Shown: one piece after another, positions 1-12,900 of the stretch
Position numbering within the stretch: position 1 is the stretch's first letter
Layout of the letters: each line of letters starts with the position of its first letter
From: Akebia trifoliata
Lineage: Eukaryota; Streptophyta; Magnoliopsida; Ranunculales; Lardizabalaceae
Direction of reading: 5' to 3'
DNA: 64,000 bases
Assembly: GCA_017979445.1 (NCBI GenBank)
Contig: CM030711.1
Coordinates: 15,640,922-15,704,921, forward strand
Position numbers and translations under genes: made by a program
Notes under the pieces: model-generated
The model's input: only the letters and a program-made list of their open reading frames with translations
Database searches by the model: none
What the model was told of the DNA's origin: nothing

Positions 1-363
1 GTTCATCACCTGGTGAGTATTGGGGCTACACCCCCTAGTGGGTCGATTTGTCAAGAAGTATAATAGATTTTGTTTTGAGCGTTAGGACTTTTGTTAGAGT
101 GAAAAATATTTGTAAAATCCTATATTCTGGTTATTCTTCCGCACTTTGATCTTTCGTACGTTATTAGATGTATATAGGCTTCCGCTAGTATTATATTTTT
201 TTTGTATATATATGCAGGATTTTATGTCGTTTATCAGGTGCAGGTTGAATCGCCTTGGAATGCTAACATAAAACAAAGGAGACCATGCCGAAATTTTGAG
301 GTGCCACCTAGTACCTTAATATCTGACATGGGGATTTGTGTTAGCGTTTGGCGGGGTGCCACA
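1..363 (-). repeat. LTR-like fragment, inverted relative of 3316-3690
   Basis: Read on the minus strand, this stretch starts near 363 with a TGTGGCACC-type end. It matches the plus-strand sequence beginning at 3316 for most of its length: the blocks around the GCATTCCAAGG, AACGACAT and CTAATAACGTACG motifs occur in both, in the same order. The TG start and AT-rich noncoding content fit the end of an LTR-type element. The left window edge cuts the copy. I see no coding sequence here, and short open frames are not supported by any motif. Confidence 0.55.
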
Positions 364-1594
364 ATAAGAGTACTGCATGAAACAGAATATGTCATATTCT
401 ACTTCAACTTCATCTTGAATCCTTTGTAAAAAATTTAATTGATGTGTGTGTAAGTTAAAGAAAAACACACATATATTTATAAAAACATTAATAGAAACAA
501 GAGATTGAATCAGAATTTAAAAAGCAAATCTATGAACAGATGCATTAGTTATATAAATTCTGCAAAAAAGACTTGGGTCCCCATCATTCTTAGTTATAGC
601 TGAAGACACCATGTAAGATAATTATAATTAATAACATAGCAGTGGCCAAAGCATGATTCCAAAACCATGATATAAAAGTTATTACCAAAATGCATTAAGA
701 ACAAAATCACGGAGATGCCCAAATTAGGACATCCATATCAATGACTACCTTGACCTGCTAAATAAGAGAAAAATCCCAAAAGACTATTATCAGAAACAGA
801 ACATGAATCCTACTCACATGAGATAGAGTTTGACCGATAAACTTCATTATAAAATCACTTTTAGAAGACTATTAAATCCACAAAACAAATAGAGATCAAA
901 GAACTACAATTACTTTTAACTTTTTAAAGGAATACAACTTCTACAAATGCCAAGAACATAACCAACTACATCATTTTACAAAAAGCAGAAGAAAAAAATT
1001 CCAAAAAAAAATTCAGAAAAAAAACCTAAATAAAAACTCACTTATTTCAACCTATAAAAACTCCTATATTTCTTAGAATCTGCAAGTTCCCACAAATACC
1101 CATATTTAAATATGATGGGGTCTCTAAAAAATCAGAACAATATATACCTAAAAATAGAATAATATATATTGAAGAACATAACATATTTCCCTAAACAAAA
1201 TCTCTCAAATCAAAACAAACAAAATCTACCTACAAACACCCTTAAATCAATAAAATAAAAAATACCCAATTGAGATTTTCAAGTTTAGTGATCATCAACG
1301 AATGTTCTACCGACAACAAATAAATACAAGAAAATAAAAAAAAATGTTACACATAGAACATAAATAAAGTTGAGAAGAAAACTACCTCTGTAGAGAGAAA
1401 AATACAGATAAAGAGCTTGATAGAGTGGGTCGATCACTATTTTGACAGAGAAATTGAAAATTCCTGACTTGGAATCTCGAATCGACAGTTGGATTCTTTT
1501 TCTAGAGGGCTGTGATGTGTGAGGTTTAGTTGAGATGAAGATCTAGAGGGATGCCTGAGGTTATATCGACAATAACAGCCGCGTGCTATCCAGA
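364..1594. other. AT-rich noncoding stretch, no gene seen
   Basis: A-rich noncoding DNA with many short homopolymer runs and no recognisable protein or RNA gene. It is probably old repeat sequence, but I cannot assign a family. Confidence 0.5.

Positions 1595-1640
<46 letters not shown>
1595..1640. repeat. (GA)n microsatellite
   Basis: An uninterrupted GA dinucleotide run of about 46 bp. It is flanked by GA-rich sequence in which phrases such as GAGAAGAACAGA recur between 1670 and 1850. The surrounding 1640-2070 region has no supported gene. Confidence 0.9.
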
Positions 1641-1644
<4 letters not shown>

Positions 1645-2089
1645 TAGTGGTTGTTCAAGGTATTTTCGAGAAGAAGAGATGAAGAGAAGAATAGATTTGT
1701 GATCTATCGAGTAAAAACCAAGCTGTTGTGTGGGAAAAAAATGAGATCTACTGTGTGCGATTCTTTGACAGAGAAGGGAATGAGAGAAGAACAGATGTGA
1801 CCTGTCGAGTTGCTGTGTGGTTCTGTCGTTGAGAAAGGAAGAAGAGGGGTGTTTCGGTCTTTCGAGGTGAGCGGTTTTTCGGTGTTAGATTCACCCGCAA
1901 ACATGAATGTAAAAAAGCCCCTTTCAACAACTTTTCCTATCTGCGTTTAAAAATGCATTTTTTAAACAAGAATTTTATTACCAAATGGTAATTTCGGAGT
2001 GAGACGCAGATTTTCAACGTGAAAGAGCAAAAAAATGCTTAAAAAACGAAAACAAACACCACCTAGTGTTTTCCCTATTCCAAGTATCA

Positions 2090-2611
2090 ATTCCATTGCG
2101 TATTAGGTTCTGAGTCCCTTTTAGATCTTAGATAATCTAAACCTTATGTGTGGATCTTTCTCTCAAGTTCTCAAAAATCTATTTGCAATCCTATAAGAGT
2201 GGGATAAATTTTCACTCAACTCTATTAGATTGTCTAAGGTTGTGCATGCAATTATTGCCCCATTGAGGTTATTAGAAAGATCTTAAAAGGACTTCAAGAG
2301 TGCAAAACTATTTAGCCATCCTAGAATTTTGAAATTTTTACCCCACCCAAGGGAGGGTCATACCAAGTTCATTGCTGGCAAGGACTCTGCACCATTGTAA
2401 ACCTCAAGGCTTTTTATGGGACGATCGACTTCCTAAGGCAAACAACTCTCCGGGTTCAATTTCATACATATCGAGATGCCTAAAGTCAAAGGTTTAAGAG
2501 CAAAACACCTATACAATTAATTTTTTTTCCTTTCAAAGCTTCTTACGAGATGATTGATTTCTCTAAGCATTAACCATCTGAGTTCTTTCTCTTATATTTT
2601 GAGACCCAAAA
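2090..2611. repeat. degenerate tandem repeats (about 130-bp unit), left of an inserted element
   Basis: Blocks built around AAAGGTTTAAG, ACACCTATACAAT, CCTTTTCAAAG and GAGATGATTGA recur with variation. The same blocks continue at 8888-9190 on the other side of the 2612-8887 element, so one array was split by that insertion. There is no coding content. Comparable arrays are common in the untranslated parts of plant Ty3/gypsy elements; membership of this array in such an element is inferred. Confidence 0.6.
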
Positions 2612-3315
2612 TGTAACACGATGAAATTTGTTATATATATCGAGGAATTAAGTCAACTATATTAACTTATTTTTTTATTAAGAAAAATAAATATATTATT
2701 AAAAAAATCATGATATTATCGATATAAAATAACAATTTCTAAAAGGAGAATTTGTTAAATGAAATATACAATTCGGAGAACCTTATCATGATTATGATCT
2801 AAGAATTAGAATATTTAGTCAAAAGTAGATAAAACTCAAAATTTTATAGAAAGCTTTTTTAATCAAACGGATGTAACGGTTGAATTCAAAAGCATCGAAA
2901 AACATAGTTTTGACTATCAGTATACTTAAATCCGAGTTTAGTATGATAAGTTATGAAAATATCAATTTTATTAAGAAAACTTAGGGTGTAAGGGGTATTT
3001 TGGTCAATAGAGAAAAATTAGTGGAGAATTTCGAAAATCCGAGATATACAGTTTGAATTGATCTAATGTAACGGACATAACAAAGAAAAGAAAAATATAT
3101 GAAAAAATAATAATAATATTTAATTATTAACTATGTTATTAAAATTAGGTTTAATTATAATTATTTATATAAAAATATTAGATTTGAAATTATTAAAATG
3201 TAAAAGGTCTATAATGTAATTAAAATAAAAATAAATATTATTATGTTATATATATATATTATATATTATATATTATTATATTATATAATATATTATAAGT
3301 AAAAGGTGTTAAAAT

Positions 3316-4430
3316 GTAACGTCCTGCCAAACGTTAACACATAACCCCATGTCAGATCTCGAGACATTAGATGACACCTTGCAATTTCGGCATGATCTCC
3401 TTTGTTTATGTTAGCATTCCAAGGTATTCAACCTGCACTTGATAAACGACATACATTATCATGTTTATATATACAAAAGATAATAACTAACGGAAACTTA
3501 TATACATCTAATAACGTACGATATATTAGAGTACGGAAGAATGAATTAATATACAAGATTATACAAAACTCCTCATTCTAACAAAAGTCCTAACACTCAT
3601 GTCACATCTATAATATTCTTGGACAAATCGACACTACAAGGGGGGTATAGCCCTTATACTCATCAGGTAACGGACTCTGATCATTTATTTGACTTTCCAG
3701 ATAGTCCTCACTCGTATTTTACACCTGCTTCGCCAAGTTCCGAATTTGAAACTAAAAAAATGAAGAAGGAAATGGTGAGTAACGATGGTTACCTAGTAGG
3801 GAAACAAACAAAATCTACCAATAGCATCTCCTGACATGAACAAATAAACATACTAAATCATTTTAAAATATATAAAGTTTTACAGAAGAAACTACGATTA
3901 ATTAGTACAAATAATCAAGGATGAGTAATTAAACATTTTAAAACTCATATTACATCCATCAGTAGTATTCATTATAATATTTTCTTTTTATATAAATCTA
4001 AATGAAAACATTAAACATGTATTTCATTTTATATATCAAAATAAGGCACAGATACATAATACACAATGATGAAGTAGTGAAATTAGAGAGTTAGGATTCA
4101 CGACTGGATCGCTCCTAGTTGGGACATAATGTTTCATAATAAAATAGTAGTTCCTGATTTTGTGGTTGGTCACTGTTTACCACACTTGTGTGATCATTTA
4201 TCCGGCTCAGGCTGACCGTTTGACATGACCGTAAGTAATGGGTCTCTTTTTTATGTGTTAGAAAATTCGACTACAATAGATTATTAGTGATCACTGACTA
4301 ATCATCTTCGTCTATACCTATCAGGTATGCATATGATTCCCAAATATACAAGCCATTCATATACGACTACATTTACATTACAAGTTCACTAGTAAAGATA
4401 AAGAGAAATAAACCCGGATTCCAGTTGTGA
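3316..4430 (+). repeat. LTR-like segment, plus orientation
   Basis: Starts TGTAACGTCCTGCC. Its first ~370 bp are the inverted counterpart of 1-363. Around 4150-4330 it resembles sequence near 21620-21780 (TAGTTCCTGATTTT followed by GGTC..., TTTACCA and GACTACTATAGA-like blocks), so it belongs to a related LTR family. The open frame at 3619-3834 is low-complexity and carries no domain, so I do not call it a gene. Confidence 0.45.
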
Positions 4431-4579
4431 CTCCACTCTTATACGCGTCTCATACCACGTATGAGCTTGGTGATCCCTACCGTACATCCTAGGATATTAC
4501 ACCACTGTGGATGATATGAAGCACGATCTTTTCAAGCATTCACAGGTTCTTTAACAGATCACAATATATATATATATAT

Positions 4580-4930
4580 GGGTCGTGTTCCTGCAACACA
4601 CATTGCGACACACATATAGACAACGTGTTTGTCTTATATGGGCAAAAATGTTTGGAATGGGCTGATTTTTTGTGAGGATGATCTCTGTGATGAGGGGATC
4701 ATCCTGACAAAAAATCATCCCATTCCAAAACTTGTAACCCCATCAAAATTGATTTACAAAAATTGGACGGTCTAGAAATTTCATAATGAGTTGATTTTTG
4801 GCAAGAATGATCTCCTCACCACAGAGATCATCCTCACAAAAAATCAGCCCATTCCAAACATTTTTGCCCATATAAGACAAAACACGTTGTCTATATGTGT
4901 GTTGAAATGGTTGTTGTTTGAACCTGACCC
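4580..4930. mobile_element. foldback MITE in a TATATA target
   Basis: A 351-bp element begins GGGTCGTGTTC and ends GAACCTGACCC, with long terminal inverted repeats (the GTCTTATATGGGCAAAAATG block against its reverse complement at about 4860-4880). It is flanked by AT-dinucleotide runs. Each half contains its own smaller hairpin built on GGCTGATTTTTTGTGAGGAT and its complement. The corresponding place in the inverted copy (about 24669-24715) has only A and AT runs, that is, an empty site. There is no transposase. The superfamily is unassigned; AT-rich targets fit several TIR superfamilies. Confidence 0.8.
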
Positions 4931-7180
4931 TATATATATTATATATTTTCATTTGAAAACAAAAGAGAAATTAACAATACAAGGTTGAGAATAGATATCC
5001 AATTTCCTACCATGCAACTATGGCCACCCGGCCAAGAATAAATAATAGAATGAAAAAATAAACAGCGCCTCGCGCTAACAGAAAGTAAATAAACATGAAA
5101 CCAGTAACATTATCCCTAGATATCCGTTCACCAACCAATACACGACACAACAATGTAAAATGCAGACATTACACCTCGGGTGTGACTCTGACATTTTACA
5201 TTTTATGTCAATTTTTCCTTTTTCTAATTTTTATAGTTTTCAATCTCTCAAACAAAATATCCACTTTCTGATATTCATCAACTAAATATGAGTTCATTGA
5301 ATATTAAATCATTTTTCCAACTATGAAATTCATTTTTATCAATAACATTGAAAAAGTACAAAACTTTTATCAAAACGGGGTCCGAGCGATGCATAGGACC
5401 TAACTGATGGAAATAACCTGGTTAAATATTTTACTCACGTATAATTTGTTGTAAAACACAATTAAGTATATCAAATATGCAAGTTCTGACGTGAATCTGA
5501 AATAACAAAAATAATTCTATATTTTTAAAAATACATTACAAATTTTTAATAAAGTCTTAAATGCAATTTTCACAATCTACGATATCTAATAGAAATTGAG
5601 AGTTCCGTACAATCTTATAGGCGACGGAATTGAAGTGCGTGCGTGTAAATCAAGATGATTCAAACTTTGAGATAGTTGATTTTCGAATTTAACCCAGTGG
5701 TTTCAAAGTTCTCAACGCCATCGTCATTTCTTTCTTCTGCGATGGAGGATGGCTTAATCCCGAAACAGATGAAATTCAAGGTCAAAAATGCGAAACCCCC
5801 GTATATATATATATATATATATATATGTCTGATTTTTGACGATACAAGGTGAAAAAAACGAGAAAACAAAAAAACTTGGGTGGGTTTTGCAGAGAACGAG
5901 ACTGCGGACGTTTTTCCCTTTTACATCGACAGTCGAAGATGGACTATTCGCGACGAATCAAAGTTTGAAATTTGCAAAGAAAACCAATTTAAAAAAAAAA
6001 AAAACTCGTTGGCTGGTTTTTGGCGACTTTGGAAGATTAATAATGAAAAAAATTAAAAAATTTATTTATATAAATTTTTAGGACGAAATCGGTATTTTGC
6101 TTATTGTTTCGATCGACGATAACTTGACCGTTGAGACTCCAAAAGTGCCGAATGATACTCTATTTCGTCTAATTTTTTGTTCCGGATCTAATGGTGTGAT
6201 CAATTTGTATAAATTCTATCTCTAACAAAAATTTACATTTTTGGCTCGATGTGACCCTAAAATTGATGTCATTTTAGTTTTTTACGATAATTCAACTTTT
6301 TGGTCTCAAAAAATGACAAGTAAGTAGTCCATTTTCAATAATTTTTCGTTACAATTCTAATGGTATGATCAAATCTTAACAATTCTTTCTCTAGCAAAAA
6401 ATCATTATTTTAGCCTGATCCGACTCGATTATCGAGGATTTTGTAATTTTTCTATTTTGATTCGCATATGAGCGGACTTATAAGCTAAAGTATATTTTTC
6501 GATCATTTTGAATCCAATGATGAGGTCAGATTTCATTAAAAATGATCAGAAACATCCTAAAATTTTATCCCTAAGTCTCACTTTCAAGAGGTTTTTCAAA
6601 ATTTCATTATTTATTTTTCCTCGAGATACGAATCAAAAACTCAGGATTTTACATAGACTATGTGATACAACAACTATGTTAGTTTATATATATGACATAA
6701 AATTTTATATTATTATAAATAAAGAATAAGTCAATATTCATTTCACTTGTGACATTAAAACTAAAATAGAGAGCGAGTGAATTAGAAAGTTGGTTTGTGT
6801 ATGTTACATTCAATCGATATTTAAACAAGTTTAGAATGTGAATTAAGATCCAGTATTGAAGAAGAATGTATCCACGACTTCGAGATTTACTTAGTTACCG
6901 GATTATTTAGTCGAATCGTCGAGGGAATTAGCTAGAAAAATCATTTTAATGCCGTAAGAACGCAAAAAACCCATTTGCGAAGGTAGAAAATTTATAATTT
7001 TAAATTCGTAGTATAATTTTCAATGAAATCTATTATTTCAATTTTTATAGTTAATTTCAAATTTATTATGACTTACATTTAAAATTCATGTATCGAATTG
7101 TAGAATAATTAGTTTTATATATTTTCTCCGATATTTAAATATTGTGAAATAAAAATAAATGAATTTGTGTAAGTGTAACA

Positions 7181-7211
7181 AAAAATCAATTTGTTTAACA
7201 AATTGATTTTT
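7181..7211. repeat. perfect 15-bp-arm palindrome inside the LTR element
   Basis: Two 15-base arms (AAAAATCAATTTGTT and its complement) are separated by one base. The same palindrome is retained in the inverted copy near 22412-22442 with a different central base. It could form a cruciform or RNA hairpin; function is unknown. Confidence 0.7.
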
Positions 7212-8887
7212 ATTGTAATTTATGTAGAGTATTCATTTTAAAAATTGTTAAGATGCCTGTTTTAAAAATATATTTTCATTGGGTAAATTATCTATAAAAA
7301 AATATTTAAGTTTAAATTTGAAATTGAGAATGAAAGTCTCGATTTTTTTATAATCTAGAATAGATTCTTGACTGTATGTGATTTTGTTGAAGTATTTCTA
7401 GGTTTATAATGCTTTTGAACACTGTATAATGGAGTTTGGGGTGTAATTAGGATGGTAACCGTGGGATGATGTACCTGCACGTTTACTGCTTTATGATTTA
7501 TTGTTGCATGCTTATAATTCTAGAATACCTAAGAATATCGTCACATTTGTAATTTTATTTTAATTTATTTTAATATATTTTAAAAATATAATTATTATTT
7601 TTGTTATCCATTAAAGTAGTAATGAATGCCCATATGATTAATTGGTAATTCTTTTCGGAAGCAACCAATTAATTTAGAATAATAGGGGTTTGATATTCTC
7701 TCTGGTAGTATGGAATACCACTTGAGAATATTTTTGTACCTACTATTTGGAAAATTCATATCTTATATTTATTGAAAAATAACAAATTGTACTATAAAGA
7801 TAGTTTGTAGATAACTAAATTGATTGAGGATATATACATACCGCAAAGGTAGGATGAAGTTGGTTTGTCAAATGATTATATATAGTCTATAGTAGTCAAA
7901 CGATTGATCTCCGTTAGGGATCAATGGCCAATCTCAGTCAAAAAACATGGTCAACCAATTATGGTAAATTTCCAGATCGACCATAAAATCAGGAACTAAT
8001 GATGAGTTTCACACTGGTTAAGTAGTGGAGCATTGATATATAGATCGATATTTTTGTATCGGTCGTGTTCCGCATCGTTCTTATCACATACACCACAAAA
8101 ATTGATATTCTTATGACATGTTTATGTTTCTTTTGTTTTATTATGAAAGAGAGATATTTCGTTACTCCTTTATTAAAGATTAGTCTGTTTCGAGTGTTAT
8201 TCATTTTTTTTTAATTTAAAAACTTACATTATTTATAATAAATTAACTTGTTTATCTATTCATATTAGGACTATTAATTTGAAATGTGAATTTACTATTG
8301 AGTAACTTCCCTGTTACTCACCCTATCAACAGAACATTACAAATGTCCTAACTACTGAGATGTCTATTCCTGATGGAAAATATTATATAGAGAGATCTCA
8401 AGATCAGGATGATGAACATTATTTCTATTATATATGAGTTAAGATTTTAGTTTAGTGGAACTATTTTGTATAGTTTTGGATTTTCTTGTATATATTAGCG
8501 TCATTTGTGTTGTGTGTTTTTATATGCATATGTTCAGAGAGTGAGAATTAATGTTTATAATACGAAAAACTATTGATCGATATTAGATATGTAGTTGATT
8601 TATGTGCATTTTTGGGTTGTAATTATAGTATGTTTTTTAAGTGATGTATATTCGTTATGATATAGTAGTTAAAATGTAGTGGATATATAGATTTTAATTA
8701 TATAGGTATATTTCTACATGTGAAAATTTTTCATAAGTCTAATTTTTAGGGGAAACTCTATCGAAATTATTTGGAAGAAATCTATATTGTATTTAACCTT
8801 TGAAGAACTTCATTTGGATTTTATTTTTATTTTTCGTGCCAATCTCAAGATTTGGAAAAATCTAAATCCTAAATCGGGGGCGTGACA

Positions 8888-9560
8888 CAAAGTTTAATGT
8901 TCAAGGGTGTAACACCTATACAATGAACCTCTTTCCTTTTCAAAGCCTTTTATGAGTTGATTGACTTTTCTAAGGCTATCAAATCTCCTACATTTCGAGA
9001 TACCCAAATTCAAAGGTTTAAGGATGAAAAGATGAAACATATAATGAACTGTTTTCCTTTTCAAGGTCTCTTATGAGATGATCAAATTTTCTAAGGCTGC
9101 CACTCAGGTTAAATCTCCTACAATTTGATATACTTAAAGTCAAAGGTTCAAAGGCAAACCACCCATACAAAAAATCATTTTTTCATATGAAACCGACTCA
9201 ACAAGTCTCTTAGTTTCCGTAGTTAAAATCTCTTAAAGATCCTTGACCTATTAAAGACCAATCATAATTTTTTCCATTGCTTTCGTAGTTAGGATCTCCT
9301 TGTAGAAATCCAATTTTTACATCTGCCTGATTTGACAATTCATCATCCGGTTGATGTGGATTCCTAATGATCAATGTAGAATAATACGAAGAAGTCGAAA
9401 GCTTGTGAGAAGTCATTTTCTAATTTCTTCTAAATTATTTATTAATCGTTGTGATTTCATCTCTTCTTACTTGGCACGCTCAAATTACGGACGCTTAGGA
9501 TCACCACACTCTACAATCGATTTTGTAAGTACGTACGCTTAAGTTCACCACAAATTTTGA
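8888..9560. repeat. continuation of degenerate repeat array
   Basis: 8888-9190 repeats the ACACCTATACAAT / CCTTTTCAAAG / GAGATGAT blocks seen at 2400-2610. From 9190 to 9320 it changes to units containing CGTAGTTAGGATCTC, TTAAAGATCCTTGACC and TAAAGGTCAAT. These are the same units that form the larger array at 14090-15040. No coding motif is visible. Confidence 0.6.
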
Positions 9561-10042
9561 TAACCTAAAGACCTCGTAATGTTAAGAAAATATGACTTTG
9601 AGACTTAGAAATAATCATATTCGGATTGAACAAAACTACTCGCCAAAAAAAAAAAAAAAAAAATTCGATGAAATGATAAAAATACCTCTTATAGGGTACC
9701 TCCAAAACATATCAAAAGTACCAATATTGTGCTTGGAATATGATTTCGAGTCTAACGAGATTAAAATCAGTGAAAACAGATGAGTTTACGAAGAATTACG
9801 AAAATGACCAAAATATCCCTTAACGTTTGACTTTTACTTTGAAACATTGATTCCTAGGAAAACGTGACTAAAAATAACTTCTGATATTGTTCATGCACAT
9901 CAAGAAAATCTAGTGATTTCATGCTTAGGAGAATTGAAAGTTTTCTCATGAAACGAAGTGATTTTTCATATAAAATGATGATTTTCGCCACTCGAAATGA
10001 CACTAATCAATTACATGTAAAATGATGAAAATTAAGCCTTAA
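9561..10042. other. noncoding spacer, no gene seen
   Basis: Contains an A18-type run near 9645-9662 and AT-rich sequence. The 63-aa open frame across the poly-A run has no motif and is not supported. Confidence 0.5.
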
Positions 10043-10075
10043 TCATCTTAGTGCACCTTACTACATAGCTTCCTA
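10043..10075 (-). repeat. orphan LTR edge abutting the next element
   Basis: CATCTTAGTGCACCTTA plus ACATAGCTTCC is the outer edge sequence found at 11695-11728 in the LTR of the neighbouring element. Here it is fused directly to the inner end of another LTR (10076). It is a remnant of an additional LTR copy, implying recombination between LTRs. Confidence 0.6.
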
Positions 10076-11741
10076 TGATATTAGATTGATTAACTTCATT
10101 TTGAATAAATTACAATCTACCCTAATAGGATTTATATAGAAAAACAAATTCAATAGATTTAATCCAAATCTAATAAGAATCAATCATAATCTAATCAAAT
10201 CCCTAATAATATTATCATAATATCTATTAAAATGATTTGATGTATCTTAGTGCATCTTATTACATAGCTTCATATGTAATATTTTAACATCCTCCCTCAA
10301 ACTCATGGTGATCGATGATCATTATGAGTTTGCTCAAATCAATTGCCTCCAAGAACTCAATGAGAGTCCGAGTTGAATCGATGTTGTTAATCATTGATGA
10401 AGATTTGCCAATGGTAGTATGAGTTGAATTGCTGTCGTAAAAATTGGCTTGACCTGTTGCTTTGTGAGTGTCTTGCTATGAAACATGATGTATCCAAATA
10501 TGTAGAAAATGAGGAGCAAATAGCTCTACTCAAATAGGCATTGATTGGCTATGAGATTGGGCCATTGTTCAAAAGCTCAAACCTGATGGATTTTAATTCA
10601 AAACATGAGATTGGACTTCTATGGGCCATGATAAGTTAGATCAAGAAGGATTCGGAGGCTCAAAATATCATAAAATGAACTTAATCGATGAAAGATTTAG
10701 AGGTTCAAAATAGGTAAGGAACTTGATCATTATGGATTTAGAGGCTATTTGGACTAGAAAAGAGTTTGATTACTATAGATTTAGTGGCTCTTTTGGAGTA
10801 GGAGATATTTGAGTGATATATATCCAAAAGCATTTTTTTTAAATCACAAAATGAATGATGGGCCTAATAAGCACAGGGACAAATAGGCCAAACTTTGAGC
10901 TTTTGAACTATGGGGTTGGGATTTGTTTTCTTTTCAAAGGAAATTTTTTTTTCCCAAATCACGAAGAAAAGGAAAAAAAAGTTTTGAAAACTCTCATTTC
11001 TTATCAATGGCAATTGGATAAGTGAATCTTCTCTTTCGAACTCTCGATCTTCAATCTAGAAATACTTTCACGATGAACATCTTGAATAAGTTTGCAGATT
11101 TCATGTTGGTATTTTGTTGTTTCTATGCAAAGAGTAAACAAATGGGACTTCCTCTTTCAACTTTTGATTCTGAAATGTTTGAGGAAATACCAAGATGAAC
11201 TTATATATAAGTGATGGCCGCAAACACAAAGGTGGATGGACTTTAGAGAGATGGAGGCTAGTTACAATGAGTTAGTGGCACCAACAAATCAATGATGATG
11301 GTGGTGAATGGTATTTGATGAAATTTATTTCAAACATGTGTGAATGAATAAAAGGATTCAAAATTTGGAAAGATAATAAAGCAGTTATGATTTATGATAA
11401 ATGAACTACCAAGGAAACATGGTTGTAGAAGAAACAGTTCGGTGAGCGGCGCTAACACCGCCCACCGGAATGACCAGGAACTTTAAGCTTGACTAGGAGA
11501 TCAATGCTCTGATACTATAAATAAGATTGGATTTAGATTGATTCACTTCATTTGAGATAAATTACAATTTACCCTAATAGGATTTATATAGAAAAACAAA
11601 TCCAACAGATTTGATCCAAATCTAATAAGAATCAATCCTAATATAATCAAATCCCTAATAATATGATCCTAATATCTATAAAAATGATTGGATGCATCTT
11701 AGTGCACCTTATTACATAGCTTCCTATGGAATATTCTAACA
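10076..11741 (-). mobile_element. non-autonomous copia-type LTR element (TRIM/LARD-like)
   Basis: Two direct repeats of about 214 and 224 bp, 10076-10289 and 11518-11741, share the blocks CCCTAATAGGATTTATATAG and AATCAAATCCCTAATAATAT. Read on the minus strand, each starts TGTTA. The sequence inside the 5' LTR (11506-11517, reverse complement TAGTATCAGAGC) is one base from the TGGTATCAGAGC-type tRNA-iMet primer binding site used by copia elements. The sequence next to the other LTR (reverse complement TTTGAGGGAGGA) is a polypurine tract. The ~1.2 kb interior has no coding capacity, so mobility would need proteins from elsewhere. The LTRs have clearly diverged, so the insertion is not recent. 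No matching target duplication is visible, consistent with the rearranged left edge. Confidence 0.8.
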
Positions 11742-12420
11742 GATCAAACCAATCATGAATCCATCGACCAATTGATCAATAAAAATTTCACCAAATCAAA
11801 CCAATATAATTTACAAAATTTTGCATTTTAAACCAATAATCTCTTAATCAACTTCATCGACCAAACATTAAATCAACATTCACTAAAAATACCAAATCAT
11901 TGAAATTCAAGCCAATCGCGCAACTTAGCCAACTCATTCAAAATTTTAAATCAATCGGGCCAATCAAATCCAATCAATACAAAATTAAAAGCAAACGAAC
12001 TATCTAAAAATTGAATCCATAACCAATCAATTTAAAAATCATCAAAATCAATGACCTCAATCGAATTTTAAATATACAAATCAATCAAAATCATCAATTG
12101 ACAGATGAGATTTTCAACCCACAAAATGGAGGAAAATTAGTGAAGCTGAAATTGAAAGTATGTGAGAAGCGTCGAATCACCACCCTCATGGTTCGATTAA
12201 AAAACATAAGCTACACGTGACTTTTTGAAAAAATAGAAACATAGAAATTACACCCCTTAGTTCAATTAGCCCATAAGGTGAATATTTATTTTTCTAATAA
12301 AATAGGAAAAGAAAAAAAGAAATAAAAGGACGAAGTTTCTAAACAAAAGAGGAGACCAATCTTGACCGAATAAAAGTTGGACCTCCATCCTCATTCAATA
12401 TAACAACAAACAAACAAAGC
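11742..12420. other. noncoding stretch, no gene seen
   Basis: A-rich sequence in which short phrases such as ACCAATCAA and AAATCAATC recur irregularly. There is no protein or RNA gene. It is probably decayed retroelement sequence. Confidence 0.5.
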
Positions 12421-12900
12421 AAAAGAATTAGAAAATAGAAAACTATAAAACGAGGTGGGGCGCATTAAAAAAAAAAAAAAAAGACTTCCTCCGAACTCTA
12501 ACACTGACCCTCTCACGAATTAACTCTCTCACCTCCCACTCTCCTCTTTGTTTTTTTTGGACAACAAAGAAAAAGTAAAATAAGAAGAAAAAGAAAAAAA
12601 TAAGTAAAAGAATAAGAAGAAGGAGGAGAACACACCTGGTTCGTCCTCTTCTTTTCAATGTCTTCACCTTCTCCATAAAACAGCCTCACGTTGTTTATCC
12701 CTCATCTCTTTTCCTTTTTCTTTTTGACGTCCCAACCAGCCCGTCTGAACGTCTTTACACCCCTTTCGCCTGCAGTCCTTTGAACATCTCTTGATTCTCT
12801 TCGTCTACGGGAAAGGAGAGTTTTTGTCTCATCACTCTAAAGAAAATCACAACCACCACCATCCTCTCTAAAGTTCACATCCATCTCAAACAAGGTAAGT
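12421..12900 (+). promoter_or_regulatory. possible retroelement promoter and leader with splice-donor-like end
   Basis: CTATAAAACG near 12443 resembles a TATA box. It is followed by about 430 bp of CT-rich, ATG-poor sequence ending at AACAAGGTAAGTAAG (about 12890), a good consensus 5' splice site. The arrangement looks like a transcribed LTR/leader upstream of the gag remnant at 15356. No second LTR copy was found, so this is inference only. The 77-aa minus-strand open frame here is a shadow of the CT-rich tract. Confidence 0.3.

Larger units (their letters stand above)
2612..8887 (-). mobile_element. noncoding LTR-retrotransposon-type element (antisense), composite
   Basis: On the minus strand the element starts TGTCACGCCCCCG at 8887 and its other end is at TGTAACACG (2612), so it has TG...CA termini. 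The flanks read CAAAA (2607-2611) and CAAAG (8888-8892), a near-perfect 5-bp target-site duplication, inside an array whose units contain CCCAAA. No gag or pol motif is visible in any frame, so this is a non-autonomous (LARD-like) or heavily degraded element. The internal structure is composite: 3316-4430 resembles an LTR in the opposite orientation, and a foldback MITE sits at 4580-4930. Family assignment beyond LTR type is not possible by eye. Confidence 0.55.
4430..8923. repeat. left arm of a large inverted repeat (partner 20692-24848)
   Basis: The reverse complement of this segment is recognisable along its whole length at 20692-24848. Examples are the CAAAGTTTAATGTTCAAGGG block (8888) against 20707-20727, and CTCATACCACGTATGA (4449) against 24818-24833. 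The arms differ by scattered substitutions and indels, plus the 351-bp MITE present only in this arm. The match extends 36 bp past the LTR-type terminus at 8887 into flanking DNA, so the repeat is more than two independent insertions of one element. Confidence 0.85.

Noticed and set aside
1540..2070. Non-autonomous DNA transposon ends (AAACGAAAACAAACACC-type word at about 2047)
   Set aside because: The word resembles ends of some plant DNA transposons, but I found no matching inverted end or target duplication.
12443..12676. 77-aa membrane-like frame (Leu/Phe-rich)
   Set aside because: Hydrophobicity comes from a purine/pyrimidine-rich tract read on the minus strand. No supporting motif.
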